The notes beneath the pieces are model-generated. The model made no database searches. It worked only from the letters and a program-made list of their open reading frames with translations, and was not told the DNA's origin. Below are positions 36,102-45,302 of a DNA stretch of 64,000 nt, one piece after another (the stretch's first letter is position 1; every line of letters starts with the position of its first letter). Position numbers and translations under genes: made by a program. The DNA is taken from the NCBI RefSeq assembly GCF_023715685.1, contig NZ_JAMBOQ010000008.1:1-64000 (forward strand), read 5' to 3'. This stretch comes from Priestia aryabhattai (GTDB lineage: Bacteria > Bacillota > Bacilli > Bacillales > Bacillaceae_H).

Positions 36102-37025
36102 ATGAAAAAAAGCTTAGTTGCACTAACAACGGCAGCCAGTCTCGTTGCTTTATCAGCATGCAGTGGGGGAAGTGATGCTTCAAATGCAAACGATTCTTCA
36201 AAAGTAATTGTAGAAACAAAAGCAGGCAATATCACACAAGGTGATTTGTACAAACAAATGAAAGACACAATCGGACAAGACCAATTTAATACACTCGTAC
36301 GAAGCGCTACAGAAGAAAAAGTATTGAGTGAAAAATATAAAGTAACGGATAAAGAGCTTGATCAGCAGTTGAGCATTTTAAGAGAACAATACGGAGATCA
36401 AGTGGATTCAGTTATTGAGCAAAAAGGTGAAAAAGAAGTCAAAGATATGCTAAAAGTAGATATTCTTCGTGAAAAAGCTGCTACAGCAGGCATTAAGGTA
36501 TCAGACAAAGAACTGAAAAAAGCCTATGATGAGTATAAAGCTCAAAAACCTCAAATTCGCGCAAGTCATATTTTAGTAAAAGACGAGAAAACAGCAAACG
36601 AAGTAGAAGCAAAAATCAAAAAAGGCGAGGACTTTGCTAGTCTGGCAAAAGAATATTCAACCGATCAGCAGTCTGCAGCTAACGGTGGCGATTTAGGTTA
36701 CTTCGGTGAAGGCCAAATGGTTAAAGAGTTTGAAGAAGCTGCTTATAAACTGAAAAAAGGTGAAGTAAGTAAACCAATCAAAACAGAGTACGGCTACCAT
36801 ATCATTAAACTAGTCGATAAAAAGAAAGTAGAATCGTTTGACAAAAAGAAACCAGAACTTGAGCAGCAAATCAAACGTTCAAAAGTAGATCAAACAGAAG
36901 CAAACAAGAAGATTCAAAAAGAACTTGATAAAGCAAAAGTAAAAGTCAAAGATAAAAATGTAAAACCAATTTTCGAAGAAGGTGCAACAGATAGTCAATC
37001 TGGCGTAGAAACTCCTCAGCAATAA
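36102..37025 (+). CDS. prsA: foldase lipoprotein PrsA
   Basis: 307 aa. Signal peptide with lipobox LSAC (Cys about 20), then a SurA-like N domain, a central parvulin PPIase domain (IRASHILVKDEKTANEVEAKIKKGEDFASLAKEYSTD...GGDLGYFGEGQMVKEFEEAA...GYHIIKL), and a charged C-terminal tail. It helps secreted proteins fold outside the membrane and is essential in B. subtilis. Ends at its own terminator; neighbours yhaL and yhaM as in B. subtilis. Confidence 0.97.
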   Translation: MKKSLVALTTAASLVALSACSGGSDASNANDSSKVIVETKAGNITQGDLYKQMKDTIGQDQFNTLVRSATEEKVLSEKYKVTDKELDQQLSILREQYGDQVDSVIEQKGEKEVKDMLKVDILREKAATAGIKVSDKELKKAYDEYKAQKPQIRASHILVKDEKTANEVEAKIKKGEDFASLAKEYSTDQQSAANGGDLGYFGEGQMVKEFEEAAYKLKKGEVSKPIKTEYGYHIIKLVDKKKVESFDKKKPELEQQIKRSKVDQTEANKKIQKELDKAKVKVKDKNVKPIFEEGATDSQSGVETPQQ

Positions 37026-37027
37026 TG

Positions 37028-37062
37028 CTAAGAGCCTGTCACTCATGTGACAGGCTCTTTTA
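37028..37062 (+). terminator. terminator of prsA
   Basis: AAGAGCCTGTCA, loop, TGACAGGCTCTT followed by TTAT, 3 bp after the stop codon; may also serve the convergent yhaL. Confidence 0.88.
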
Positions 37063-37067
37063 TATAA

Positions 37068-37250
37068 TCAGATGGAATCGCTGTTGCGTTTTTCTTTTTC
37101 CACTTGCATTCTTTCTATGAATACTTGTCCCTCTTTTTCAATAAATGAATCATCCACTTGCTTATCATGTTGTGCAGCACGAATCGCCATAAACCCACTA
37201 AAGAAAATGCCTGCTACAACTAAATAAATCCAAATTGGTAGTGTCACCAT
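37068..37250 (-). CDS. yhaL: sporulation protein YhaL
   Basis: About 60 aa: one N-terminal TM helix (LPIWIYLVVAGIFFSGFMAI) and a charged cytoplasmic tail. Length, topology and place between prsA and yhaM match B. subtilis YhaL, needed for normal sporulation. GGGGG lies 8 nt before ATG 37250; the frame opens at a GTG 18 nt upstream. A sigma-E-like promoter (GTATAAG at 37311-37305, 14 bp, CATATAGT at 37290-37283) precedes it. Confidence 0.82.
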   Translation of the reverse strand: MVTLPIWIYLVVAGIFFSGFMAIRAAQHDKQVDDSFIEKEGQVFIERMQVEKEKRNSDSI

Positions 37251-37282
37251 ATATTGATCCCCCATCACAGTTATTTACAACC

Positions 37283-37311
37283 ACTATATGCGAAGGAAGA
37301 AAGACTTATAC
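37283..37311 (-). promoter_or_regulatory. sigma-E-like promoter of yhaL
   Basis: Reverse strand GTATAAG, 14-bp spacer, CATATAGT (matches CATANNNT). The position and the sporulation role of YhaL agree with mother-cell expression; assignment is by pattern only. Confidence 0.5.
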
Positions 37312-37315
37312 CATT

Positions 37316-38257
37316 TTAATCAATCGTTGGTTTATAAAATGATCGATTATCAAGAGCAAAAATACGCTCTGTAAATTCACCTGGCTTCACTTTTGTTAAT
37401 GCTCGGTCAAGCATATTCATTTTGGCGTCTACATTGTCAATCAAATGAAGCATCTCAGCCTCTTTAATTAACGGCTTTTTCGGACTTCCCCACTCTTCCT
37501 TACCATGATGGGATAATACAAGGTGCTGAAGAAGCATGACCTCTTCTCCTTCAATCGCTAATTCCTCTGCTGCTTTTCCAATTTCATTAACCATAATTGA
37601 AATATGGCCAAGTAAGTTTCCTTCGACTGTGTATATCGTCGAGACAGGACCTGAAAGTTCAAATACTTTGCCAAGGTCATGAAGAATAACTCCAGCATAC
37701 AGCAAGTCGCGGTTTAAGCTTGGGTAAAGGGTTGAAAATGACTCAGCCAGCTTCAGCATAGATACCACATGATAGGCAAGTCCCGATACAAACTCATGGT
37801 GATTTTTAGTTGCTGCTGGATATTCTAGAAATTCCGTTTGATATTTTTTAAACAAATGGCGAGTAATGCGCTGGACATTCGAATTTTTCATTTCAAATAT
37901 ACTCTTTGTAATATGTTCGACCATTTCTTCTTGAGGTAAAGGCGCTACTTCTAAAAAGTCGGACGTGCGCACTCCGTCTTGCGGCTGTGCAGGACGAATG
38001 TTACGTATTTTCAGCTGGTTGCGTCCGCGGTAATTCATTACTTCTCCAGCAGCTCGCACAATCTTTTGAGCAGCATAATTTTCCTCGTCGTCTGGGGATG
38101 CATCCCACAGCTTGGCTTCAATATCACCCGTTTTATCCTGTAGGATTACCGTTAAAAATGGCTTTCCATTGCTTGCAATTCCTCTCGTTGAGGATTTAAT
38201 TAAAAAATAAAGATCAACTTGCTCTCCTACTTCGTATTGAGCAATTCCTTTTGTCAT
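37316..38257 (-). CDS. yhaM: 3'-5' exoribonuclease YhaM
   Basis: 313 aa. An N-terminal OB-fold ([22 protein letters not shown]) is followed by an HD phosphohydrolase domain ([41 protein letters not shown]). YhaM trims RNA from the 3' end and needs divalent metal. AAGGAGG lies 8 nt before the ATG. In B. subtilis it is followed by yhaN and yhaO; those are not here. Confidence 0.95.
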   Translation of the reverse strand: MTKGIAQYEVGEQVDLYFLIKSSTRGIASNGKPFLTVILQDKTGDIEAKLWDASPDDEENYAAQKIVRAAGEVMNYRGRNQLKIRNIRPAQPQDGVRTSDFLEVAPLPQEEMVEHITKSIFEMKNSNVQRITRHLFKKYQTEFLEYPAATKNHHEFVSGLAYHVVSMLKLAESFSTLYPSLNRDLLYAGVILHDLGKVFELSGPVSTIYTVEGNLLGHISIMVNEIGKAAEELAIEGEEVMLLQHLVLSHHGKEEWGSPKKPLIKEAEMLHLIDNVDAKMNMLDRALTKVKPGEFTERIFALDNRSFYKPTID

Positions 38258-38391
38258 GACCTTTTCCTCCTTACCACTTCATTCTATGTATTTGATAACA
38301 AAGCTCTTATAGCTTCGTCCGCTTATTTACAGCTCTTTACATTTCATTTTACCATCGCTTGGCACCGAATGCACGGGTGGACCCTTTTTCA

Positions 38392-38427
38392 TAAAAGATA
38401 CCGAGAAGAATCTTCTCGGTATCTCTT
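38392..38427 (-). terminator. terminator of the yhaQ-yhaP operon
   Basis: The reverse strand has AGATACCGAGAAG, loop ATT, CTTCTCGGTATCTTTT, overlapping the region after the permease gene's stop. Confidence 0.88.
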
Positions 38428-38429
38428 CT

Positions 38430-39683
38430 TTATGTTTCTTTTTTCGTTAGCTGCAGCGCCTTTTTAATATCTTTAAAAGAGGTAGATTGCCCATACATAA
38501 GGACTCCTCCTTTATACACACGGGCACCAAATATAGCTAAAGCAGTAATCGTCACAATTAAAATTCCTATAGATACACTCACTTCCCAGACAGGAACATT
38601 TAACATACCTACACGCAAAAACATAATCATCGGAGCAAAAAATGGGATAAAAGATGTGACCGTAATGATCGTTGTTTCAGGATCACCAAGTCCAAACATA
38701 GCAATTAAAAAAGCGGCCACAATCACAAGGGTCATGGGCGTAATCATTTGCTGTACATCTTCAATACGGCTCACAAGAGAACCTAAAAAAGCGGCGAGCG
38801 TAGCAAAAAGAAAGTATCCCAATATGAAAAAGACAAATGCATATATGAATGTAGTCAGCGGAACATCATTAAATCCGAGATAAGAAAAGATACCGTTATG
38901 ATTTGTTTCTACACTGGTTTTTAACGATGTGTAACCCACGCTCAGTATAACTGCAAGCTGTGTTAAGCTGAGCAGTGCAATTCCAATGATTTTAGCAAAC
39001 ATTTGTGTAATAGGTGATACGCTCGATACAAGGATCTCCATAACGCGGGATGATTTTTCAGTAGCTACTTCCATCGCAATCATGCTCCCATACATGATGA
39101 CGGCAAAATAAATAACAAACAGTAGAACATACACAAGACCTCTTGCTTGATTTAGCTCTTGTTCTGTTTTGGCATTTTCAACTAACGCTTCTTTTTTAAA
39201 TGAGACCGGGCTGTAAAGCTGATCAATTTGCTTTTCTTCTAAACCAATTTTCACTGTAGCCATAGCCACTTTTGTTTGCTGTACCGCCTGTTCTAAGGTA
39301 GAAGAAAGATTTGATTCGGCCAAAGAGTTAGCTTTGTACACAGCTTGAGGCAGCTGCTTATCGTTTAAAGATAAAATTAAATAGCTATCGAGCTGCCCGC
39401 TTTTTACCGCTTGCTTTGCCTTAGACTCAGACGTAAATTCTTTTAAATGAATGTCTTTATCCATTGCATTTACATTTTGTTTGAACAAAGTATATACGCT
39501 TTCCACTTCATAGATGACACCCACATTTGTTCCATTATCGTCTGAATTAAAAACTTCGATAATTTTCTCCATATTTGTAAGAGCAACTAGAATAAGAGCA
39601 GTAATAATCGTCGTAATAATAAAAGATTTTGTTTTTAATTTATTAAGATATGTATGAAAAACAATGACCCAAAATTTATTCAT
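38430..39683 (-). CDS. yhaP: ABC exporter permease YhaP (NatB-like)
   Basis: About 417 aa; an ABC-2 type membrane subunit with an N-terminal TM helix, a long extracellular segment of about 140 residues, then five to six TM helices (GLVYVLLFVIYFAVIMYG, IAMEVATEKSSRVMEILVSSVSP). Family of NatB Na+ exporters. It overlaps the end of yhaQ by 8 nt when the ATG at 39683 is used. AGGTAGG precedes that ATG; a GTG at 39692 is the alternative. Probably exports ions or small molecules with YhaQ. Confidence 0.88.
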   Translation of the reverse strand: MNKFWVIVFHTYLNKLKTKSFIITTIITALILVALTNMEKIIEVFNSDDNGTNVGVIYEVESVYTLFKQNVNAMDKDIHLKEFTSESKAKQAVKSGQLDSYLILSLNDKQLPQAVYKANSLAESNLSSTLEQAVQQTKVAMATVKIGLEEKQIDQLYSPVSFKKEALVENAKTEQELNQARGLVYVLLFVIYFAVIMYGSMIAMEVATEKSSRVMEILVSSVSPITQMFAKIIGIALLSLTQLAVILSVGYTSLKTSVETNHNGIFSYLGFNDVPLTTFIYAFVFFILGYFLFATLAAFLGSLVSRIEDVQQMITPMTLVIVAAFLIAMFGLGDPETTIITVTSFIPFFAPMIMFLRVGMLNVPVWEVSVSIGILIVTITALAIFGARVYKGGVLMYGQSTSFKDIKKALQLTKKET

Positions 39684-40575
39684 AGGAAGCACCTACCTTT
39701 TCAATGAAAATATCATTTAATGAAGGCTCTTCCACTGCGAATTTAGATACAAATGAAAAGTGTTTGAGTTCTTGAAAAATGAGTTGTGATACGGATTCAT
39801 GTTGGATTTGAACAATCATGCCCTCAACAGTTTTTTTTACCTTTACAACGCCTTCAAGCTCCGTAATTCTCTCAAACGGACCTTTTCCATGTACAATGAC
39901 GTTTTTCTTTCCAAATGAACGCTTGATCTCCGGTAGCCTTCCATACACAACAGGCGTACCATGGTGCATAATACATAAATATTCACAAAGTTCTTCCACA
40001 TGTTCCATTCGATGACTTGAAAAAACAATCGTTGTTCCTCGTTTTTTTAAATCAAGTACCGCTTCTTTTAATACCTCTACATTTACAGGATCCAAGCCGC
40101 TAAAAGGTTCGTCTAAAATAAGCAGTTCGGGACGATGAATAACAGAGGCAATAAATTGAATTTTTTGCTGATTTCCTTTGGATAGCTCTTCTACTTTTTT
40201 TGAAGCATATTGAGGAATATTAAATCGAGATAACCAGCGCTCCATTTCTTGCAGCACGTTAGCTTTTTTCATCCCGCGCAACCGTCCTAGGTAAACAAGC
40301 TGATCCTTGACTTTTAATTTCGGATACAATCCTCTTTCTTCTGGGAGGTAGCCAACCAGATGACTTCTACTGTAAGTTAAAGATTTATCATTCCATTGGA
40401 TGTGACCTGAAGTTGGTTCAATGAGCCCTAAAATCATTCGAAACGTCGTTGTTTTTCCAGCACCGTTTGCACCTAAAAAACCAAACACTTCGCCTTTTGG
40501 AATTTGCAAGGATAGTTCATTTACAGCTGTAAATTCACCGTACCTTTTTGAAACTTCACGGATAGAAAGAGACAT
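39676..40575 (-). CDS. yhaQ: ABC exporter ATP-binding protein YhaQ (NatA-like)
   Basis: 299 aa. Walker A GANGAGKTT, signature LSKGNQQKI, Walker B LLILDEPFSGLDPVN and switch His (FSSHRM) are in order; a C-terminal accessory domain is typical of NatA/CcmA-like exporters. AAAGGAGG precedes the ATG. First gene of a two-gene operon with yhaP. Confidence 0.92.
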   Translation of the reverse strand: MSLSIREVSKRYGEFTAVNELSLQIPKGEVFGFLGANGAGKTTTFRMILGLIEPTSGHIQWNDKSLTYSRSHLVGYLPEERGLYPKLKVKDQLVYLGRLRGMKKANVLQEMERWLSRFNIPQYASKKVEELSKGNQQKIQFIASVIHRPELLILDEPFSGLDPVNVEVLKEAVLDLKKRGTTIVFSSHRMEHVEELCEYLCIMHHGTPVVYGRLPEIKRSFGKKNVIVHGKGPFERITELEGVVKVKKTVEGMIVQIQHESVSQLIFQELKHFSFVSKFAVEEPSLNDIFIEKVGASYE

Positions 40576-40716
40576 TTAATTCCTCCTTTGTAAATAAACC
40601 TATGTTTATTGTATGGAAAAAAATGATATCTGTAAACCTTAGCAGGATTTAGGTGAATAGGACGAGAAATATGTTGAATATGCTTACAATTATACTATAA
40701 GAGGAGAGTAGATTTT

Positions 40717-40902
40717 ATGAGTACTTACACATTAACCGCTTTTGAAAAGTCAGGAGAAAAACTAGTAGATGAAAGTTTCGAAGCAGCTTCTGAGACAGAA
40801 GCAAAGGCTATCGGCACCAAAAAGTTAGAAGAGCTTTCCTATTTAGAAAAAACGCATCGATGCGTTAACTCTAGCGGAAAACTTGTATTATTTCATCGTT
40901 AA
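40717..40902 (+). CDS. yhzC: small protein YhzC
   Basis: 61 aa, soluble, charged, with a beta-rich pattern (STYTLTAFEKSGEKLVDESFEAASETEAKAIGTKKL...). Placement beside yhaQ resembles B. subtilis yhzC, though B. subtilis YhzC is slightly longer. AAGAGGAG lies 10 nt before the ATG. Function unknown. Confidence 0.7.
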   Translation: MSTYTLTAFEKSGEKLVDESFEAASETEAKAIGTKKLEELSYLEKTHRCVNSSGKLVLFHR

Positions 40903-40904
40903 TA

Positions 40905-40941
40905 TAAAACGCCGGAAAGGTTTAGCTTTCCGGCGTTTTAT
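40905..40941. terminator. bidirectional terminator, yhzC / HU gene
   Basis: AAAACGCCGGAAAG, loop GTTTAG, CTTTCCGGCGTTTT between convergent genes. Confidence 0.92.
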
Positions 40942-40942
40942 A

Positions 40943-41215
40943 TTACTTTACAGCTTCTTTTAGTTCTTTACCAGCTTTAAATGCCGGTACTTTTGATGCT
41001 GGAATTTGCATTTCTTCACCCGTTTGAGGGTTACGGCCTGTACGAGCAGCACGCTCGCGTACTTCAAATGTACCGAAGCCGATTAACTGAATTTTTTCAC
41101 CTTCACCTAGCGTTGATGAAATTGTTTCTAATAGTGCGTCAACTGCTTTAGATGCATCTGCTTTTGTTAACTCTGATTTTGTTGCCACTGCGTTTACTAA
41201 ATCTGTTTTGTTCAT
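40943..41215 (-). CDS. HU-family DNA-binding protein
   Basis: About 90 aa. The beta-arm signature [41 protein letters not shown] is diagnostic of HU. It binds and bends DNA as a homodimer. GAGGTG lies 7 nt before the ATG at 41215 (a TTG 6 nt upstream is rejected). The main HU gene (hbs) of B. subtilis lies elsewhere, so this may be a second paralogue; that cannot be told from one window. Confidence 0.93.
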   Translation of the reverse strand: MNKTDLVNAVATKSELTKADASKAVDALLETISSTLGEGEKIQLIGFGTFEVRERAARTGRNPQTGEEMQIPASKVPAFKAGKELKEAVK

Positions 41216-41327
41216 TTCCAATCACCTCATTAGTTTCTACATTATCTTGTGTTACCACTGTTTTGCAACTTTTAAACATGCTCTATCAATATGATAGACA
41301 AAAATATTGGCTTTTAAACTAGTTCAC

Positions 41328-42131
41328 TTAATTTTCGGAAATATCTTTTTCACTTTGATTAAAAACAGGCGCTCGCTTTTCCAGAAACGCACGTACACCT
41401 TCCTTATGATCCGAACTTTGGCTCATAGCAAACTGACTTCTTTTCTCAAGCGCAAGCACTTGCTTTAATTGTAAAATAGATGTCTCCACATAAATTCGCT
41501 TTGTTTCCTTCAAAGCACGTGAAGGTTTTTTTAGCCAATATGAGAGATAATCTTCTACACGCTTCGCCAAATCTCCTTCTTTTATTTCATCAATTATGCC
41601 AAATTGATGAGCTTCCTCTGCTTTTAATGTCTTTCCTTCCCAAATCAGCTGTTTCGCACGATGAGAACCGATGCGCTTTTCTAGTAAAAAGTGACCGCCT
41701 CCATCTGGAATTAGAGCAATACCGATAAAGTTCATCGCAATTTTCGTATGTCTTTCTGCAATAATATAATCAGAAGCAAGCGCGATGCTGAGCCCTAACC
41801 CTGCAGCAGCACCGTGCAGTACACTTATAGTCATTTGAGGCAGGCTATACAAAGTCAGCACGGCTTCATTAATCAAGTCCATTACCTGCTCAAAACGTTC
41901 TGATTGTGAAGGTGACGTCATCATATTAATATCTCCGCCTGCTGAAAATACTTTTCCGTTTCCCTTTACTACTAAAAAGTCCGCTTCGCTTTCTTCCACA
42001 ACTTTTAAACATTGAATAAACTGCTCTAGTACTTCTTCGTTCAATGCATTTAACGCATCCGGCCTGTTAAATGCAATTGTGGCAACACGCTCTTGCAAAA
42101 CTAGCTCTACTACTTTTAATTCGACAGTCAT
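41328..42131 (-). CDS. yhaR: enoyl-CoA hydratase/isomerase family protein YhaR
   Basis: About 267 aa, crotonase fold. The oxyanion-hole region FSAGGDINMM is present, but both hydratase glutamates are replaced: GLGLSIALASD has Ser where GGGME has Glu, and AMNFIGIALIPDGGG has no Glu. The PDGGG stretch resembles PaaG-type isomerases, in which an Asp there acts. So it is more likely an isomerase than a hydratase. AAAGGG precedes the ATG at 42131. It follows an acyl-CoA ligase pseudogene by 5 bp. Named by match to B. subtilis yhaR near hemZ. Confidence 0.82.
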   Translation of the reverse strand: MTVELKVVELVLQERVATIAFNRPDALNALNEEVLEQFIQCLKVVEESEADFLVVKGNGKVFSAGGDINMMTSPSQSERFEQVMDLINEAVLTLYSLPQMTISVLHGAAAGLGLSIALASDYIIAERHTKIAMNFIGIALIPDGGGHFLLEKRIGSHRAKQLIWEGKTLKAEEAHQFGIIDEIKEGDLAKRVEDYLSYWLKKPSRALKETKRIYVETSILQLKQVLALEKRSQFAMSQSSDHKEGVRAFLEKRAPVFNQSEKDISEN

Positions 42132-42136
42132 ATTAC

Positions 42137-42524
42137 TCACCCTTTCTGATAATGATTGACGACTTGTTCACGAAGCGTACGTTTTAAAAACTTTCCTACT
42201 GTTGTCTTTGGGATTTTATCCATAAATAAAAATTCATCTGGAAGCCACCATTTTGCGAACTGCGGCGCTAAAAATTCGAGCAGCTCTTCTGACGAAACGA
42301 CACCTTTATATACATCTTTTAACACGACACAAGCAACTGGACGCTCTTGCCACATCTTATGAGGGATTGCTATGACACAGGCTTCGAAAACAGCCTTATG
42401 AGCAATAAGCGCATTTTCTAGATCAACCGATGAAATCCATTCTCCTCCGCTTTTAATTAAATCTTTTGTTCAGTCTACGATTTTGATTGTTCCCTGATGG
42501 TACGGTTAACTGTACATTCATCAT
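42137..42524 (-). pseudogene. long-chain acyl-CoA ligase, large internal deletion plus stop
   Basis: GAGGTG and ATG ATG AAT GTA CAG TTA (42524 on) match the usual MMNVxLT start of this ligase family. After about eight codons the sequence jumps to the C-terminal domain: YHQGTIKIVD, an in-frame TGA (42470-42472, where R is expected), then TKDLIKSGGEWISSVDLEN...PKTTVGKFLKRTLREQV. About 400 central codons are missing and the two parts are in different frames. The last 72 codons are still open, but there is no enzyme. The cre and ribosome binding site remain. Confidence 0.85.
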
Positions 42525-42551
42525 TAAGCGGCACCTCGCATCGTCATAATA

Positions 42552-42565
42552 AGAAAACGCTTACA
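42552..42565 (-). promoter_or_regulatory. CcpA cre site, perfect consensus
   Basis: The reverse strand TGTAAGCGTTTTCT matches TGWAARCGYTWNCW at all positions. It lies 28 bp upstream of the start codon of the ligase pseudogene and so upstream of yhaR, implying glucose repression of a fatty-acid-use operon. Confidence 0.8.
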
Positions 42566-42606
42566 ACTTTTTTATATATTCAACAGATTCCGACATTTCC
42601 CTGCTG

Positions 42607-42642
42607 AAAATAAAAAAAGATCACTAATAAGTGACCTTTTTA
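42607..42642 (-). terminator. terminator of hemZ
   Basis: The reverse strand has AAAAGGTCACT, loop TATT, AGTGATCTTTTTTT just after the hemZ stop codon. Confidence 0.85.
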
Positions 42643-44139
42643 TTTACTAAACAATTCATCTAAAATCTTGAGTTTCTCTCGTGTGTAGTGCTCGAATCCA
42701 TCGTTGTACGATTTTGGGTCTTTGGGATTCGCAAACCTTGTAATAATGTCTGTTTCTGGATGTACAAACTTACTAGATGCCCCGCATCCAAGGCCAATAA
42801 TCGTCTGCTTTTCTTCCATAATCATGATATTGTACAGGCTCTCTTGACCAGGGAATGAATATCCAACGTTCTCTAAATTACCTAAAATATTTTTTTGGCG
42901 ATATAAATAATAAGGCTCATACCCTTGTTCTTGAGTCCACTCAGTCGCTAAATCCATCATTTTACCAATTTCATAGCGATCTGCCACCTTGTATTTCCGT
43001 TTATTTTGAGTCATTTCAGACGCACGTTTAAACGATAGCGTATGAACAGTTAAAGATTCAGGAAGCAATTTTTTAGATTCATCTAGCGTATGCTGAAATT
43101 CTTCTACACCTTCATTTGGAAGCCCAATAATTAAGTCCATGTTAATGTTATTCATCCCCATCTTTCGAGAAAGATGAAATTTATCAATTGTTTCTTTTAC
43201 TGTATGATGACGTCCAATAGCTTTTAAGGTTTCTTGAATATAAGACTGCGGATTTACACTAATACGATCAATATTCCATTTGTTCAAAACAGCTAGCTTC
43301 TCTTCCGTAATCGTATCGGGCCTTCCTGCTTCTACCGTAATTTCACGGATATTTTGTACATCCGGGAACGATTCATACATCTCTTCATACAGCATGTCCA
43401 TTTCTTCAGCGGTAATGCTCGTTGGCGTGCCTCCGCCATAATAGACGGTTGTAATCTTGACGTTATTGTCTTTTAGCCATTTTCCTACTTCACGCATTTC
43501 GTAATGCAAGCCGCCTAAAAATGACGTAACGGATCCTTGACGACCGTTAATCGCATAAGCTGGAAATGTACAGTAGGCACACTTCGTCGGACAAAACGGA
43601 ATACCTATATAAATGCTGACTTCGTTCTTTAACTCATGTAAATCGGGAATAGCTGCTAGTTGACGATCCACAATATGCTGCATTAAATTAATTTTGTCAT
43701 CGGTGATTAAATATTCTTCCTTTAGCTCACGATGCGCTTGTTCTTTACTTTTGCCTGACTGCAGTTTCATATGAAGCAGCTTAGTCGGGCGAATACCAGT
43801 TAAAATACCCCATTTTTGAACAATGTTTGTATACTCCTGTAATACGGATAAGTAAACGCGAAGCACCACATTTTTTATTTGCTTAAATTTTTCTTTTTCT
43901 GTTTCATAAGGGGTAAATGATTTAGAAAGCTCTTCTGTAAACACCTTGTCCGTTTCAGCGTCATGCAGCACTGCTTTCGCATAAATTTCCTCATGAACTT
44001 TTAGCTCTATTTCAACCTTCAGCTGAGCTTCATTATCATCCTCAAAGGAAACGTTGCTTTCTTCAAAAAACAAATCTGAAATTCGGTGAAGCGGACGTAA
44101 AAAACGCTCATCTTCTATACCTTTTATATAAATGTTCAA
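42640..44139 (-). CDS. hemZ: oxygen-independent coproporphyrinogen dehydrogenase-like protein HemZ
   Basis: About 499 aa, radical SAM. The [4Fe-4S] motif is in FCPTKCAYCTFPAYAI (CX3CX2C), followed by YYGGGTPTS and VEAGRPDT. The start looks like a TTG at 44139, 8 nt after AAAGG; the frame is open to 44148. Related to B. subtilis HemZ, tied to anaerobic heme synthesis, and neighbour of yhaX as there. Whether it acts on coproporphyrinogen III is family inference. Confidence 0.9.
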   Translation of the reverse strand: MNIYIKGIEDERFLRPLHRISDLFFEESNVSFEDDNEAQLKVEIELKVHEEIYAKAVLHDAETDKVFTEELSKSFTPYETEKEKFKQIKNVVLRVYLSVLQEYTNIVQKWGILTGIRPTKLLHMKLQSGKSKEQAHRELKEEYLITDDKINLMQHIVDRQLAAIPDLHELKNEVSIYIGIPFCPTKCAYCTFPAYAINGRQGSVTSFLGGLHYEMREVGKWLKDNNVKITTVYYGGGTPTSITAEEMDMLYEEMYESFPDVQNIREITVEAGRPDTITEEKLAVLNKWNIDRISVNPQSYIQETLKAIGRHHTVKETIDKFHLSRKMGMNNINMDLIIGLPNEGVEEFQHTLDESKKLLPESLTVHTLSFKRASEMTQNKRKYKVADRYEIGKMMDLATEWTQEQGYEPYYLYRQKNILGNLENVGYSFPGQESLYNIMIMEEKQTIIGLGCGASSKFVHPETDIITRFANPKDPKSYNDGFEHYTREKLKILDELFSK

Positions 44140-44249
44140 TATAATCACCTTTCAAATCAATTCTATCTAAGTAATCAGTTTACAAAACCTACGTATGTCC
44201 GGTCAAGATGCTCAGCTCAAGGGAATACGCGGACATGAAAGAAACAGAA

Positions 44250-44282
44250 AAAAAGCCACTTTTTCCAAGTAGCTTTTCATCC
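44250..44282 (-). terminator. terminator of yhaX
   Basis: The reverse strand has AAAAGCTACTT, loop GGAAA, AAGTGGCTTTTTTTC after the yhaX stop codon. Confidence 0.85.
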
Positions 44283-44287
44283 TTTAT

Positions 44288-45166
44288 TTATTTTAAACGA
44301 AAGCTGTCAATTTGATGAAGATAACCAAGACGCTGCTGCTTTCTAAATAACTCTTTCACCATGTAGGCTACACCATTTTCGTTATTAGAACGAGTAACCC
44401 AATCCGCAAGCATTTTTAATTCTGTTGGCGAATTGCCCATCGCCACACCCATTCCCGCATGTTCAATCGTTTCTAAATCATCATAGCAATTTCCAATCGC
44501 TACTACATCTTCCATTGGTATCCCTAGACGATTTGCTACATAACGAACGCCGGCGGCTTTTGTGGCTCCTTTTGGTGTAATATAACATCTATTTTCATTT
44601 GGATACGAAAACCATTCAATATCCGGTACTGCACTAGCAATTGTTTGCTCGGCGTATTCTTTTTCTCTACGATCTGCAAAATACACTTCTATTTTCGGAG
44701 TAGAAACAGGTTCATCACGAAGCGTATCTCCTAATGAATCTACGAACTGCACGGGATAAAAGAGTGGTTCTCCCGTTTTTAACACACTTTTAGCTACAAT
44801 ATTATTAGGAAGCTTTACACGATTTCCAATTGAAAACCTTTCATGTAAAATGCGGACATGACAATTAAAATTCTCAAAAAGCTGAATGAGGTTAAATGTT
44901 TTTTCCTCGCTAATTCTCTTATCTAGTATCGGTTTGTCTATCGATGTTCCGATAAAGGCACCGCTATGAGTAATTAGCATTGCTGGATGAACTTTAAGTG
45001 ACCGAGCAATTTTTTTAGCAGACGGGAAATGCCTGTTTGTTACTAACGTAACGTAAACACCTTTATTTTTCACAAATTGAATTGCGTCTTTCGTTTCTTT
45101 TGTAACGCGCCCTTGGCTATTTAAAATGGTTCCATCAATATTCAACGCTAGCAATCGATAAGCCAT
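44288..45166 (-). CDS. yhaX: HAD superfamily (Cof-like) protein YhaX, altered nucleophile site
   Basis: 292 aa with the Cof-type HAD layout: motif I LALNIDGTIL, motif II LVTNRH, cap domain in the middle, and motif III/IV AIGNCYDDLETIEHAG. In motif I the first Asp (the nucleophile in DxDGT) is Asn (NIDGT), so it may lack phosphatase activity or have changed function. Neighbourhood and length match B. subtilis YhaX, a sporulation-expressed protein. GAAGGGG lies 8 nt before the ATG. Confidence 0.85.
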   Translation of the reverse strand: MAYRLLALNIDGTILNSQGRVTKETKDAIQFVKNKGVYVTLVTNRHFPSAKKIARSLKVHPAMLITHSGAFIGTSIDKPILDKRISEEKTFNLIQLFENFNCHVRILHERFSIGNRVKLPNNIVAKSVLKTGEPLFYPVQFVDSLGDTLRDEPVSTPKIEVYFADRREKEYAEQTIASAVPDIEWFSYPNENRCYITPKGATKAAGVRYVANRLGIPMEDVVAIGNCYDDLETIEHAGMGVAMGNSPTELKMLADWVTRSNNENGVAYMVKELFRKQQRLGYLHQIDSFRLK

Positions 45167-45302
45167 ATGAGAACCCCTTCTTTCATAGATGTCTAATCCG
45201 TTAGGATACGGTTATAAATGACCTTTTCATGATAGTCGGCATGTGTAGCCTTGTTACTAAGCTTATGAGCAGAACTGCACAATTAGAAGAAATTTCCCCA
45301 TA

